Assembly (NCBI RefSeq): GCF_003577475.1
Contig: NZ_QPEP01000011.1
Span: 1-64,000 of the forward strand
DNA: 64,000 bases
Direction: 5' to 3'
Source: Salinibius halmophilus
Lineage (GTDB): Bacteria > Pseudomonadota > Gammaproteobacteria > Pseudomonadales > Natronospirillaceae
Part shown: positions 1 to 7,605 of the stretch, in pieces
Numbering within the stretch: the stretch's first letter is position 1
How the letters are laid out: every line of letters starts with the position of its first letter
Notes under the pieces: model-generated
The model's database searches: none
What the model saw: only the letters and a program-made list of their open reading frames with translations
What the model was told of the DNA's origin: nothing
Made by a program: the position numbers and the translations under genes

Positions 1-1
1 T

Positions 2-181
2 ATGATTGACCATGCTGAGGGACTTAAATTTTGTTTGTGTGGTAACTTACATTTTCTAAGAACCTCGGCTCCTTTTCTAGCCGTTCAGATTTTCACCTAC
101 ACCCTTAAATGCGAAGAGCCGCCAAAGTATTTCACGGATATGAGCCTGATAATTAACGTCGACAACGATATTGATATGTGA
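2..181 (+). other. possible 3' part of an unidentified reading frame
   Basis: An open frame of 59 codons runs from the first bases of the window to a TGA at 179-181. Its composition (residues such as CEEPPKYFTD then SLIINVDNDIDM) looks protein-like, so it may be the C-terminus of a gene that begins before the window. No ribosome-binding site can be judged and I recognise no family. From 182 to 343 I see nothing convincing. Confidence 0.2.
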
Positions 182-343
182 TGATACAGGACACCAATCG
201 AAAGTAACCGATTCACTGTTCTAGCAGGTAAGCGGTAAGTCTAATGGAGTTTCCGCATCGTTATTAACCAAGATATCAATGAGCAACCAAGGAATTAACT
301 TAATTAGGTGTTGAGCTGAGCACCCATCAATTTTCAATGGCCC

Positions 344-436
344 TAAACGGTGGGTGTCCAAGTTAGTTCCAAGTTAGTTCGCAAGTTAGTTCCTTCGAGG
401 AACTTTGAGGAACTTTGGACACTCAGCGTTATTTAG
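344..436. repeat. long imperfect inverted repeat with internal tandem repeats
   Basis: The left arm CTAAACGGTGGGTGTCC (344-360) can pair with GGACACTCAGCGTTATTTAG (417-436). The interior holds three copies of CAAGTTAGTTC (359-369, 370-380, 382-392) and two copies of GAGGAACTTT (397-406, 407-416), whose AGTTCC/GGAACT cores extend the stem. It belongs to the TGGACACCCACC repeat family seen at 416-482, 1115-1181, 1630-1696 and 12559-12623. Function is unknown; candidates are an attC-derived or REP-like element. Confidence 0.55.
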
Positions 437-482
437 CAGTTGAGTCAGTTATAAATCAACTCGTTTAAGGTGGGTGGCCAAG
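416..482. repeat. TGGACACCCACC-family palindromic repeat, copy 2
   Basis: An imperfect hairpin of about 67 bp: TTGGACACTCAGCG on the left pairs with GGTGGGTGGCCAA on the right, and an inner GTTGA/TCAAC stem surrounds a short loop. It carries the internal block TTTAGCAGTTGAG, also found at 1638-1650 and in weaker form at 1115-1181 and 12559-12623. It lies just after the stop of the minus-strand gene at 497-1090. Confidence 0.6.
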
Positions 483-496
483 TTTATAATTTAAGG

Positions 497-1090
497 TTAG
501 GAGCCTTTCTCTGATACAAGTTTTCTTAGTTCCTGAGTTATTCCATCCAAACTTTTATTCATTTTCAAAAAAATCGTATGGTTTCTACCTTTCAGTGCAT
601 CTGAAAGGTCATAGGCTGCACTATTCTTCGTACTTAGGTGCTGCATATAGTGAATATTCAAAACAGATAAATCGACGCCCCGCTTTGATGACTGAAGTGG
701 AGTTCGGAACGTATACTCAGCAAGAACTTCTATGCCGTCCCCGATCTGAGCACTCAACCCTCCATATTGGCCACCAGCAAACCTAATTTCTCTACCAGGC
801 GCTAGAAATGGAATGTCATGCTCGACGAAGTGAATATCACTTTTATCTGCTTTCTCAACTCCCCAGCACCTAATGGGTAACGGCTCTGAAAATGAAATAT
901 CCCTTGCAGTACCAGTTCCGATGTTGCTTATTACGAGATCTATCTTACTGGCCGTATCTATGTTTGGCTCATAGTAAATCACGATAGCTGGTTTGGTTTG
1001 TCGGTAAATCGCGTAGTAAGCCGTAAATACAGCCAAAAACGTACCTATAGGGCTAGCGATATAGAATGCTATTTGTAGATAATCAGCCAT
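497..1090 (-). CDS. hypothetical membrane-anchored protein
   Basis: The protein has 197 aa. An N-terminal hydrophobic segment at about residues 4-27 is followed by a soluble, probably cytoplasmic domain containing VISNIGTGTARDISF, a pattern common in uncharacterised single-span proteins. The start at 1090 is chosen because AAAGGG lies about seven bases upstream; an upstream ATG twelve codons earlier has no such site. The gene is flanked on both sides by TGGACACCCACC-family repeats and has AT-rich codons unlike the region beyond 5 kb, which suggests an accessory cassette. No function can be assigned. Confidence 0.6.
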   Translation of the reverse strand: MADYLQIAFYIASPIGTFLAVFTAYYAIYRQTKPAIVIYYEPNIDTASKIDLVISNIGTGTARDISFSEPLPIRCWGVEKADKSDIHFVEHDIPFLAPGREIRFAGGQYGGLSAQIGDGIEVLAEYTFRTPLQSSKRGVDLSVLNIHYMQHLSTKNSAAYDLSDALKGRNHTIFLKMNKSLDGITQELRKLVSEKGS

Positions 1091-1114
1091 TATTAACCCT
1101 TTAGCGGTAGAATA

Positions 1115-1181
1115 GTGGATATACATCGTTTTTTACAGTTGAGCAAGTAATTTGTCAAATTGATTAAGTTGGGTGTCCAAC
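1115..1181. repeat. TGGACACCCACC-family palindromic repeat, copy 3
   Basis: The right arm AAGTTGGGTGTCCAAC is well conserved; the left arm (GTGGATATACATCG) is degenerate. The internal block TTTTTTACAGTTGAGC matches the TTTAGCAGTTGAGC of the other copies. The repeat overlaps the last codons of the minus-strand gene ending at 1164, so that gene's C-terminus (KVGHPT) is encoded by the repeat arm. Confidence 0.5.
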
Positions 1182-1511
1182 CTTGCTGACAATGCTTGTA
1201 TTGTTTAGTGCATAGTTCCAAACTCTGTAGAAATAGAATATGTACCCTAACCCCAATGTGAGAATGGATATTATAATCCAAACAATTATATGCCCTATTT
1301 TGCTGAAAAGGTCGATGTTACAAAACATTCTTTTGCAGTTGCCGTTCTCATCAATAAAAAACGTTCTGTTAATTATAAAATTTGAAAATGAGTATGGAAA
1401 AAAGAACAGGGCTATGCCAAAAGTAATAATGCTTAAAAACAACCAGATAATCAGGTGCCCTAAAATATCTATAATGGAAATGTCCGCTTTTAATCTCAAA
1501 GTTTGCTCCAT
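1164..1511 (-). CDS. small duplicated membrane protein (DUF6693-like)
   Basis: This 115-aa protein is made of two similar halves: DILGHLIIWLFLSIITFG (about residues 15-32) matches SKIGHIIVWIIISILTLG (about 70-87), and each half ends in an aromatic-rich segment (SFSNFIINRTFF; RVWNYALNNTSIV). Each half holds one or two membrane spans. I associate this architecture, from memory and only tentatively, with the DUF6693 family of small inner-membrane proteins. The final residues come from the flanking repeat, so the gene may have been recut at that end. Role unknown. Confidence 0.65.
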   Translation of the reverse strand: MEQTLRLKADISIIDILGHLIIWLFLSIITFGIALFFFPYSFSNFIINRTFFIDENGNCKRMFCNIDLFSKIGHIIVWIIISILTLGLGYIFYFYRVWNYALNNTSIVSKVGHPT

Positions 1512-1629
1512 GATTTTTAATTTGTTTCTATTTCTGGCGTAACCAACCGATTTGTGGAATACAGTGGAAGAAACCGGAACTGTTTACGTACATTTTAGGC
1601 TCTACCACTTGCTTGTTCTAATGAATCTC

Positions 1630-1696
1630 TTGGACACCCACCGTTCTTTAGCAGTTGAGCTATAAATGAATAAATTAGCTTAAGAAAGGTGTCCAG
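1630..1696. repeat. TGGACACCCACC-family palindromic repeat, copy 4
   Basis: TTGGACACCCACCG at the left pairs with AAAGGTGTCCAG at the right, with TTCTTTAGCAGTTGAGCTA and TTAGCTTAAGAA forming the inner stem around an A/T-rich loop. It directly follows the attC-like site at 1708-1761 when read on the minus strand. Confidence 0.6.
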
Positions 1697-1707
1697 TTTG
1701 TTCCTAA

Positions 1708-1761
1708 ATTAACGCCTAAATCAGGTACGCCGTAGGCGTCACCTGGATTTTCTTGTTAAGT
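1708..1761 (-). other. attC-like integron recombination site
   Basis: Read on the minus strand, the 54-bp element begins ACTTAAC, matching the RYYYAAC core, and ends GGCGTTAAT, close to the GTTRRRY core. Between them AATCCAGGTGACGCC pairs with GGCGTACCTGATT across a TAC loop, leaving exactly two unpaired single bases (C and G) on one arm. Such extrahelical bases, asymmetric cores and a three-base terminal loop are diagnostic of attC sites. It starts six bases after the herA stop codon, the normal place for an attC in a gene cassette. A plain terminator is less likely because it lacks a T tract. Confidence 0.65.
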
Positions 1762-1766
1762 TTCAA

Positions 1767-3530
1767 TTACTCCGATTCTCTACGCCACCTATTTATGACA
1801 TTACCAAAGTCTGTTGCAATCCAAGGCATGCACCAAGACGAATAAACGTCTAAGCTGGCTGATTTAGGTTCTGGATCAGGTTTTGGTAACTGAACAAGCG
1901 TTGGCATTAAACTCGCGTCACCTACTACTAAAGCTTCACCTTGGCCCAGACTCGGCAGCATTTCTGCTGCACCGCTCGTATTTTCAGGAAGAAGACCTTT
2001 AATGTAACTTTGATCATGCTTATTCGTAAGCCTTAGCGCAATAAAATTATTACACTGCGAAAATATGGTTGGTGAAACTTCTGAGGGGCGTTGACTTACA
2101 ACCATTAAACTCAAGCCGTATTTTCTTCCTTCCTTTGCAATTCTTTCTATTGATTTTCTTGACGCTCGATACATAACTGAGTCAGAAGCTGGAACATAGT
2201 TATGAGCTTCCTCGCACACCAAGAGGACAGGAATATCATTAACAGAATTTTCACTATGTTTTAGCTTTGAGTAATGAAAACAAAAGTCGAATATTAACCT
2301 AGATATTAGACTAACTGTAACGCTGAGAACTTCAAATGGAACCCCGCTGATGTCTACAACCGTTACATTTGACGTATTCAAATAACCTATGAATTGTTTA
2401 AGCAGATCTTCAAAGTCATTTGTTTGGTAAATTTCTCCATCTTCACGTCGAGGTTTTAATAAGAACCGTAAACGCTCATCGGCTAGTCTGGTTTCAAGCC
2501 TTGAGACAAACCTAGTTAGCTCGCCATTAAATGGACCATTTGATGCTTTTGTAGCATTTGCAGTAGAAGGGGGCGCAAATAACAATCGGTCATTGAAGTA
2601 GATACCCATATCTTCAATCAAGGTGCCATCAAGTAATTTGGGTTTTCCTTCGCCTTCTTTTTTGCCAATGACCTCTCTATCTATGTTGTCAATATAATTT
2701 ACCACTTCAGTAATAGAGAAGTAGCAAGGAGTGTCATAAGTTACATCTGAAAGAGTTGGGTTATATTTTTCTTTATTTAATATTACGGCTTTCTTGAAAA
2801 TCGCAATCTGGTTGTGTGAGTTGCTTTCACTACTCTCGATGAACATGCTTTCTAGTTCTTCTGAGTTCATTAACCAGTATGGTAGCTGTAACCTATCAAC
2901 GGTCAGATCATTTAATGTAAAACCTTTTTCTCCTTCTATTTTAAAGGCAGATGCGTATTCCGAATGGAGGTCAAAGATTACTATATGTGAATTATTTTGC
3001 TCGTGATGGATGGTATACTCATTATCTTTGATGCCTACAGCACTTTGCAGAATACCAGAGACAGCACAAGACTTACCTGAGCCAGTAGAGCCGACTATGC
3101 CGATATGTTTACCAAAGAACTTGTCACCATTTAGGCTGTAAGTAACGGACGAATTGTTTGATAATGTACCTATTGCAAAATCATACTCTCCGTTTGAAGA
3201 GAAAAGCAAATTCAAGGTCTCAGTATCCATTACATGGACAGGTTCTGTTGGAACTGGCAGTACAGGAGTTCCTTTCTTAAATCTCAAACCTTCTTCTGTT
3301 GATACTAATGCTCCTACAGGTATCGCTTCTATTGTAAACTTCCAATTCTCCTCGTGAGTACTATCAATATTCCTTATTATTGCGACCGCAAAGTTATGAT
3401 TGCCATCTTCTATTTTTAAATATCTACCAACTTGTAGATTTCTCTTGTTCGACTCAAAGGTCTCAAGACTATCTATTTGAATAGATATTTTAGATGGTGC
3501 ACTCGATATTACAGAACCAATGTTACTCAT
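1767..3530 (-). CDS. HerA-type hexameric ATPase, defence-system partner
   Basis: The protein has 587 aa. Residues 1-60 look like a HAS-barrel (KISIQIDSLETFES...GRYLKIED), followed by a DUF87/HerA-FtsK ATPase core. Walker A is GSTGSGKS at 147-154 and Walker B is PVLLVCEEAH at about 434-443, with a downstream SQRPSEVSPTIFSQCNNFIALR block typical of HerA. Such proteins form hexamers that pump DNA or activate a partner nuclease. It overlaps the upstream nuclease gene by 8 bp (start 3530, nuclease stop 3523), implying translational coupling. Paired HerA and nuclease proteins (DUF4297-HerA, SIR2-HerA) are established anti-phage systems. An attC-like site follows the stop. Confidence 0.85.
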   Translation of the reverse strand: MSNIGSVISSAPSKISIQIDSLETFESNKRNLQVGRYLKIEDGNHNFAVAIIRNIDSTHEENWKFTIEAIPVGALVSTEEGLRFKKGTPVLPVPTEPVHVMDTETLNLLFSSNGEYDFAIGTLSNNSSVTYSLNGDKFFGKHIGIVGSTGSGKSCAVSGILQSAVGIKDNEYTIHHEQNNSHIVIFDLHSEYASAFKIEGEKGFTLNDLTVDRLQLPYWLMNSEELESMFIESSESNSHNQIAIFKKAVILNKEKYNPTLSDVTYDTPCYFSITEVVNYIDNIDREVIGKKEGEGKPKLLDGTLIEDMGIYFNDRLLFAPPSTANATKASNGPFNGELTRFVSRLETRLADERLRFLLKPRREDGEIYQTNDFEDLLKQFIGYLNTSNVTVVDISGVPFEVLSVTVSLISRLIFDFCFHYSKLKHSENSVNDIPVLLVCEEAHNYVPASDSVMYRASRKSIERIAKEGRKYGLSLMVVSQRPSEVSPTIFSQCNNFIALRLTNKHDQSYIKGLLPENTSGAAEMLPSLGQGEALVVGDASLMPTLVQLPKPDPEPKSASLDVYSSWCMPWIATDFGNVINRWRRESE

Positions 3531-4731
3531 AACTATTCCTCATGCTTAAAACAAATTCTAATTCATTCGTATCAGGAACGCCTAAAATGGATGTTTCTAT
3601 GTCCGTACAATCAACATTCTCTGGAATCTCGTTTCCAATAAAGAAAATATCATCACATTTTCTTGAGTTTAATAATTCTGGATGTGATTGACTTGAGAAT
3701 AATCTGATTTGAAATTCCCTTTCAGATACTAATGACCGTGCTCCTCTTGATATTGGATCTTTGAAGAATTCGCTTTCAACAAATCTAGTTCCAATATAGC
3801 CTGTATGAGCTTTGATCCTTTTTAGATAAAGCCTGTGCTCTAATTCAAAAAGCTTGTCTTCTGTGCAATCAATGGAAAATATTGGTGTTTTTATATGGGC
3901 GGCTTTGTTGTGATACTTTGCAAGATAATTGCTAACAAAAACTACGAACCTGTCCTCAAAGTCTTGAATTTGTTCAGACATAAAATAGATGCATCTTTCC
4001 CTGGAGTTTTGAGAGAGATTTGCAGATATTTGTTTTTTCTTCGAAGTAAGTAATGATTTCTTGTCTTTAAGAGCCAACGTCCACTTTGTTATTGCAGTAC
4101 TATTAACTCTTGCCAGCATATCTTCTAAACTATGTCGATTAATCTCTCGGTTAGAGTCTCCAGTGTTGCAGGAGAGAGTTGCTATGTGGTTGATACAATT
4201 TGGATATAGAATATTATCAACATCAGAGTTCTGAATCCTTAGCTCACCTAATGATGATTTTATTTCATTGGCTAAATCATCAAGGGAAGAACCAAACTCT
4301 AATCTGGCATTTTCTAAAAATGACTCTTTGTCAAACGTAGAGGGTATTCTTCTTATGATTGGTGCAAGCTTCTGGTTCGTTGATTCAAGGGCCTGATCCA
4401 ACTCTTCTAGTGCTACTTGCCTTGAATTTTGTTCTGTATCTGATGTATGAACAAAAATAATGTATTTTATATTCGCCCCACTGGATTTTGAAAAATGCTC
4501 AGCCATTTGAAGCAAAGGTTTGTAAATTAAGCTAGGTGAGAAATTTTCACTTGATTCATGATACTTACATTGTATAGCAGTAAATGATCCGTCAGCATGT
4601 GCCACATCTATATCTTCAATCACACCCTCAACTGTTACAGTATCATCGTATTCTGACGTAAGTATTGATTGTGCTGTTTTATGAAATTGGTATAAAAAGC
4701 CTTTGATAGTACTTTCTGCTGTCCTTGACAT
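3523..4731 (-). CDS. PD-(D/E)XK-like nuclease paired with HerA (DUF4297/Cap4-like)
   Basis: The 402-aa protein opens with GFLYQFHKTAQSIL, then VEGVIEDIDV (E35, E39, D40, D42) and AIQCKYHE (Q54, K56). The spacing E...D...QxK is the PD-(D/E)XK nuclease active site as found in DUF4297/Cap4 dsDNA endonucleases. The remaining 300 residues are mostly helical, with a C-terminal region I do not recognise. Being first in a two-gene overlapping operon with HerA points to a nuclease-HerA defence complex in which HerA organises or activates the nuclease. Base composition is clearly more AT-rich than the chromosome beyond 5 kb, so it was probably acquired horizontally. Assignment to DUF4297 rather than a sister family is by pattern only. 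Confidence 0.7.
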   Translation of the reverse strand: MSRTAESTIKGFLYQFHKTAQSILTSEYDDTVTVEGVIEDIDVAHADGSFTAIQCKYHESSENFSPSLIYKPLLQMAEHFSKSSGANIKYIIFVHTSDTEQNSRQVALEELDQALESTNQKLAPIIRRIPSTFDKESFLENARLEFGSSLDDLANEIKSSLGELRIQNSDVDNILYPNCINHIATLSCNTGDSNREINRHSLEDMLARVNSTAITKWTLALKDKKSLLTSKKKQISANLSQNSRERCIYFMSEQIQDFEDRFVVFVSNYLAKYHNKAAHIKTPIFSIDCTEDKLFELEHRLYLKRIKAHTGYIGTRFVESEFFKDPISRGARSLVSEREFQIRLFSSQSHPELLNSRKCDDIFFIGNEIPENVDCTDIETSILGVPDTNELEFVLSMRNSYE

Positions 4732-5040
4732 ATAAACCTTATGACTTGATGTATTGATGATACTTGCTTTGAAACTTAACAGCTACGTTTAGTGCATGCA
4801 CAGTTTCAGTAGACTCGCCCGCAGGCTATCAAACCAATTCACTTTAAGGCTTCAAACCCGCCACCGTATAAACCCAGAAACCAGCACAAACTCGCACAAC
4901 GAAAAACTGCACTAAATTGTTTGTTTATGTATCCAAGCTACTACATTGCTATCGGCATTAGAAGGTGAAAACATAACTAAAAGTGCAAGGAAATTGGCTT
5001 TAATCAACGAATTATTTAGTGCGCCTATTCGAAGCTGGTT
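4732..5040. other. junction between accessory DNA and chromosome, no gene seen
   Basis: This 309-bp stretch holds the presumed promoter of the nuclease-herA operon and the shift from AT-rich to balanced composition. The octamer TTTAGTGC occurs near 4790 and 5013 and inverted near 4910, possibly remnants of recombination. An open frame without ATG (about 4915-5110) reads plausibly (SALEGENITKSARKLALINE) but has no start and runs into the next gene, so it is not called. No attI and no integrase were found. Confidence 0.35.
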
Positions 5041-5661
5041 TCACTTGCCTGAACCATCACCATTCACCACTCGCTCAATTCGCCCAATTGCACAGGCAAG
5101 TATCCACTCGCGGTAATTCAAGTCGGTTAGCCATTCGGGTTGTTGCTGTACGGCGTAGTTCACTTGGGTTTGCAGCATCACGCGCACTTGCGATACGGCG
5201 GTAGTGAGTGCGTGTGATTCTGGTGTGTTGGTCAGTTGTGCAACTTTTTGGCTAAGCACGCGCTCGGCGGCGGCCATAGCGGTTTCTACGCGTTGGCGCA
5301 TCAGCAGTGGGTCGACCATCAACAGTATTTGGCGGTAGGCGCTTATGGTGCGGGCGGCTTGTTCGAACATAAGTGTTACTAGGGCATGGGCGAGTGCCTG
5401 CCAAGTTGGGTAGTGAGCTTCTATGGTGGCGCGAAATTCAATGAGGTCGTGGTCGAGCTTTTGCTGAATTACCCGTGCGTAAATGGCTTGTTTGTCGGGA
5501 AAGTACTGGTACAGGGTGCCAATGCTAACACCGGCGCGCTCGGCAATGTGGTTGGTGGTGAGCTTTTGCGCCGAGTAGGTTTTTAGTAGCTCGTCGGTGG
5601 CGGCCACAATTGCCAGCACACTAGCGGTAGATCTCTGCTGTTTCGCATGCTTTCGCTGCAA
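5041..5661 (-). CDS. TetR/AcrR family transcriptional regulator
   Basis: The 206-aa protein has an N-terminal helix-turn-helix (LTTNHIAERAGVSIGTLYQYF, about residues 38-58), the standard TetR recognition unit, followed by an all-helical ligand and dimer domain. It is divergent from the flavin monooxygenase at 5743, separated by 81 bp, which is the usual arrangement of a repressor and its target. The short inverted pattern GGTCAAATTACC in that gap is a weak operator candidate. The ligand is unknown. Confidence 0.88.
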   Translation of the reverse strand: MQRKHAKQQRSTASVLAIVAATDELLKTYSAQKLTTNHIAERAGVSIGTLYQYFPDKQAIYARVIQQKLDHDLIEFRATIEAHYPTWQALAHALVTLMFEQAARTISAYRQILLMVDPLLMRQRVETAMAAAERVLSQKVAQLTNTPESHALTTAVSQVRVMLQTQVNYAVQQQPEWLTDLNYREWILACAIGRIERVVNGDGSGK

Positions 5662-5742
5662 AGTTTTTTCCTCACAATGCGAGTAGTTCTGCTTAGGTTG
5701 GTCAAATTACCATGATTGTTATCTCACAGGTAGGGCAGGGCG

Positions 5743-6765
5743 ATGACAGACACACAAATGGTTATTTTTGGGGCAGGCATTGCTGGGTTAACAGCGGCCA
5801 TTGCGCTAAACCAACAAGGGGTGAAGGTTCGAGTATTAGAAAAGCAGGCGGCAGCTAGTACCGCTGGGGCGGGCATTGTGATCGACCCAGCCGCGCAGGC
5901 CTTGCTTGGCAAGCTTGGGGTAAGCCTGCACAACAGCTACTCGGCGAATAGCTTCGCGCTTGCCGAAGCCCGCTCTAAGCGGTTATTGGCTCGCCAAAAG
6001 GCTGATTTATTACTTATGCACCGGGCCGAGTTACACCAGGCATTGCTGGCTAAAAGCGAACACCTAGTGGAATACGGCCAGCATTGGCAAAGTCTTGAGG
6101 ACGTTGGCGATTCTGTTCGTTGGTATCAGAATGGTGGCACGCATACAGCGAAACTGGCTATTGGCGCCGATGGTTTGCGCTCAATTGTGCGCTCGCGTAC
6201 TTGTGGGCGTTGTAAAGCTCGGTTTAGTGGGCAGGTGGCGTGGCGCGGGGTAGCGCACAATAGCCTAGGCATTCACGCGCCTATTGAGTATTGGCATCAC
6301 GATAAAACTCGCTTGGGGTTAGTACCGCTGACTGATAACCGGCTGTACTGGTACTTCACCGATGTAAACAATGTGGATATACCCGTGCTCAGCAAAGTTT
6401 GGCGCAATATTGTACCAAATCTTGAAGCTTGGTTACCTGGCGCCTTGCGCCATGAACTTTGGGCGCTGCCTTCTCGTTGTGCGGGTAACAATCGCATTGG
6501 TTTAATTGGTGATGCAGGCCAAGGTATGACGCCAAACCTAGGCAAAGGCGGCTGCCAAGCTATTGCCGATGGCGTCGCACTGGCCAATGCTGTGGCCGAA
6601 TATGGGCTAGTGCCCGAAGCACTGTGGCGTTACGACGCAGCTCGGCGCAGCGAGAGCAATCGCATTATTAGCATGTCGAACCTAGTCGGCAAGGTGGCCA
6701 CGGCAAATCGCTATGTGGTGCCGGTGCGTAATAGCCTTATGAAGTTGGCCGCTACTCTAACTTAG
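5743..6765 (+). CDS. FAD-dependent aromatic-type monooxygenase
   Basis: A 340-aa class A flavoprotein monooxygenase. The Rossmann motif GAGIAGLTAAIALNQQG is at residues 9-25, the DG motif GADGLRSIVR at about 140, and the GD motif GDAGQGMTPNLGKGG at about 255; these three motifs define the UbiH/PHBH-like family. It uses NAD(P)H and O2 to hydroxylate an aromatic or related substrate. The length is at the short end of the family but all FAD motifs are present. Probably controlled by the divergent TetR regulator. The substrate cannot be inferred. Confidence 0.88.
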   Translation: MTDTQMVIFGAGIAGLTAAIALNQQGVKVRVLEKQAAASTAGAGIVIDPAAQALLGKLGVSLHNSYSANSFALAEARSKRLLARQKADLLLMHRAELHQALLAKSEHLVEYGQHWQSLEDVGDSVRWYQNGGTHTAKLAIGADGLRSIVRSRTCGRCKARFSGQVAWRGVAHNSLGIHAPIEYWHHDKTRLGLVPLTDNRLYWYFTDVNNVDIPVLSKVWRNIVPNLEAWLPGALRHELWALPSRCAGNNRIGLIGDAGQGMTPNLGKGGCQAIADGVALANAVAEYGLVPEALWRYDAARRSESNRIISMSNLVGKVATANRYVVPVRNSLMKLAATLT

Positions 6766-6863
6766 TGGCAGTAAAATCCGTGATTTATAAAAAGTCGTTA
6801 TATTGCCGTTTTAACGAATTAAAAGTGGTAAAAAATTGCTAAATAGGAATATAAATTCAAGTT

Positions 6864-7091
6864 TTATTGAGACTCGTCGTTGTGGGTAGGAATCAGTTTT
6901 TCCTGCTCCCACTGGGCTTTCTCTTCTGCTAAGCACTTCATGCACAAACACTCTTCCCACTCCTCTTGTAAGTAGGCTGCTAGGTCGCGCGGCACCTGAA
7001 TATTGTTGCAGTCGCAAATGGTTGATGAGCCGAGTTTGCACTCAAAATAAGTACCGCATTTGGGGCAGGGAATCTCATCGTGACAGGGCAT
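6864..7091 (-). CDS. cysteine-rich CWC family protein
   Basis: A 75-aa protein with a Cys-x2-Cys pair near the N-terminus (CPKCGTYFEC, residues 9-18), then CDCNN, and a C-terminal CLCMKCL. This arrangement fits the cysteine-rich CWC family of short predicted metal-binding proteins of unknown role. The start at 7091 places the first cysteine at residue 3 (MPCHDEIPCPKC). A second reading frame over the same DNA lacks such a pattern. Confidence 0.75.
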   Translation of the reverse strand: MPCHDEIPCPKCGTYFECKLGSSTICDCNNIQVPRDLAAYLQEEWEECLCMKCLAEEKAQWEQEKLIPTHNDESQ

Positions 7092-7204
7092 GGGTTCTCC
7101 CGTTTCTTCCCAAACGATACGCAGCGCTTAGCTAAGTTAGGTATTGCTTTTAGCTGTCAGTAGCTGCTCAATGGTTTGCAGGTGCACAAGGGTGATGATC
7201 TCGC

Positions 7205-7603
7205 CTAGGGCAGCTTATCAAACGCCTGAATAGTTTGTAGGTCACTATCCCAATTGGCGGCGCTAGCTTTGAATAGGTGGGCATTGGGTTTAATGGGTAC
7301 GGGTTGGTCTAAGCTGCCAGCGGGTACAACAACCAATTTTCCTGCCATTTGCACAGTGGGTAGCGCCGAACCGCAGTGTGTACAGAAGCTTTTGCTATGG
7401 CGAGTGTTCGGTAAGTTGAAGGTGTTGACTAGGCTTTCGCCGGTTAGCCATTCAAGCACGGCGTTGCTGGCAAACAGGTTGGCAGCATGGGCCGAGCCGG
7501 TGTCTTTTTGGCAATAGCGGCAATGGCATAGGTAAAAGCTGTCGAACTCGCCAGTTAGAGAGTACGTTACCTTGCCGCATAAACATGAACCTAGGTGGGG
7601 CAT
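7205..7603 (-). CDS. GFA/CENP-V family zinc-binding protein
   Basis: A 132-aa GFA-domain protein (glutathione-dependent formaldehyde-activating enzyme-like). The zinc ligands appear as CLCGKV (residues 6-11), CHCRYCQKDTG (about 26-36) and CTHCGS (about 73-78), the standard order for this fold. The start at 7603 is preceded by AAGAAGG inside the end of the upstream gene, whose stop lies two bases away, so the two genes form an operon. Most members have no proven formaldehyde activity; treat the role as unknown. Confidence 0.88.
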   Translation of the reverse strand: MPHLGSCLCGKVTYSLTGEFDSFYLCHCRYCQKDTGSAHAANLFASNAVLEWLTGESLVNTFNLPNTRHSKSFCTHCGSALPTVQMAGKLVVVPAGSLDQPVPIKPNAHLFKASAANWDSDLQTIQAFDKLP

Positions 7604-7605
7604 AG

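Noticed and set aside
1708-1761. Reading the attC-like element as a simple terminator
   Set aside because: It lacks a T tract and has the paired cores and two bulged bases expected of attC, though this remains to be scored by a model.
4915-5110. ATG-less open frame at the island border
   Set aside because: No start codon with a ribosome-binding site and it runs antisense into the TetR gene.
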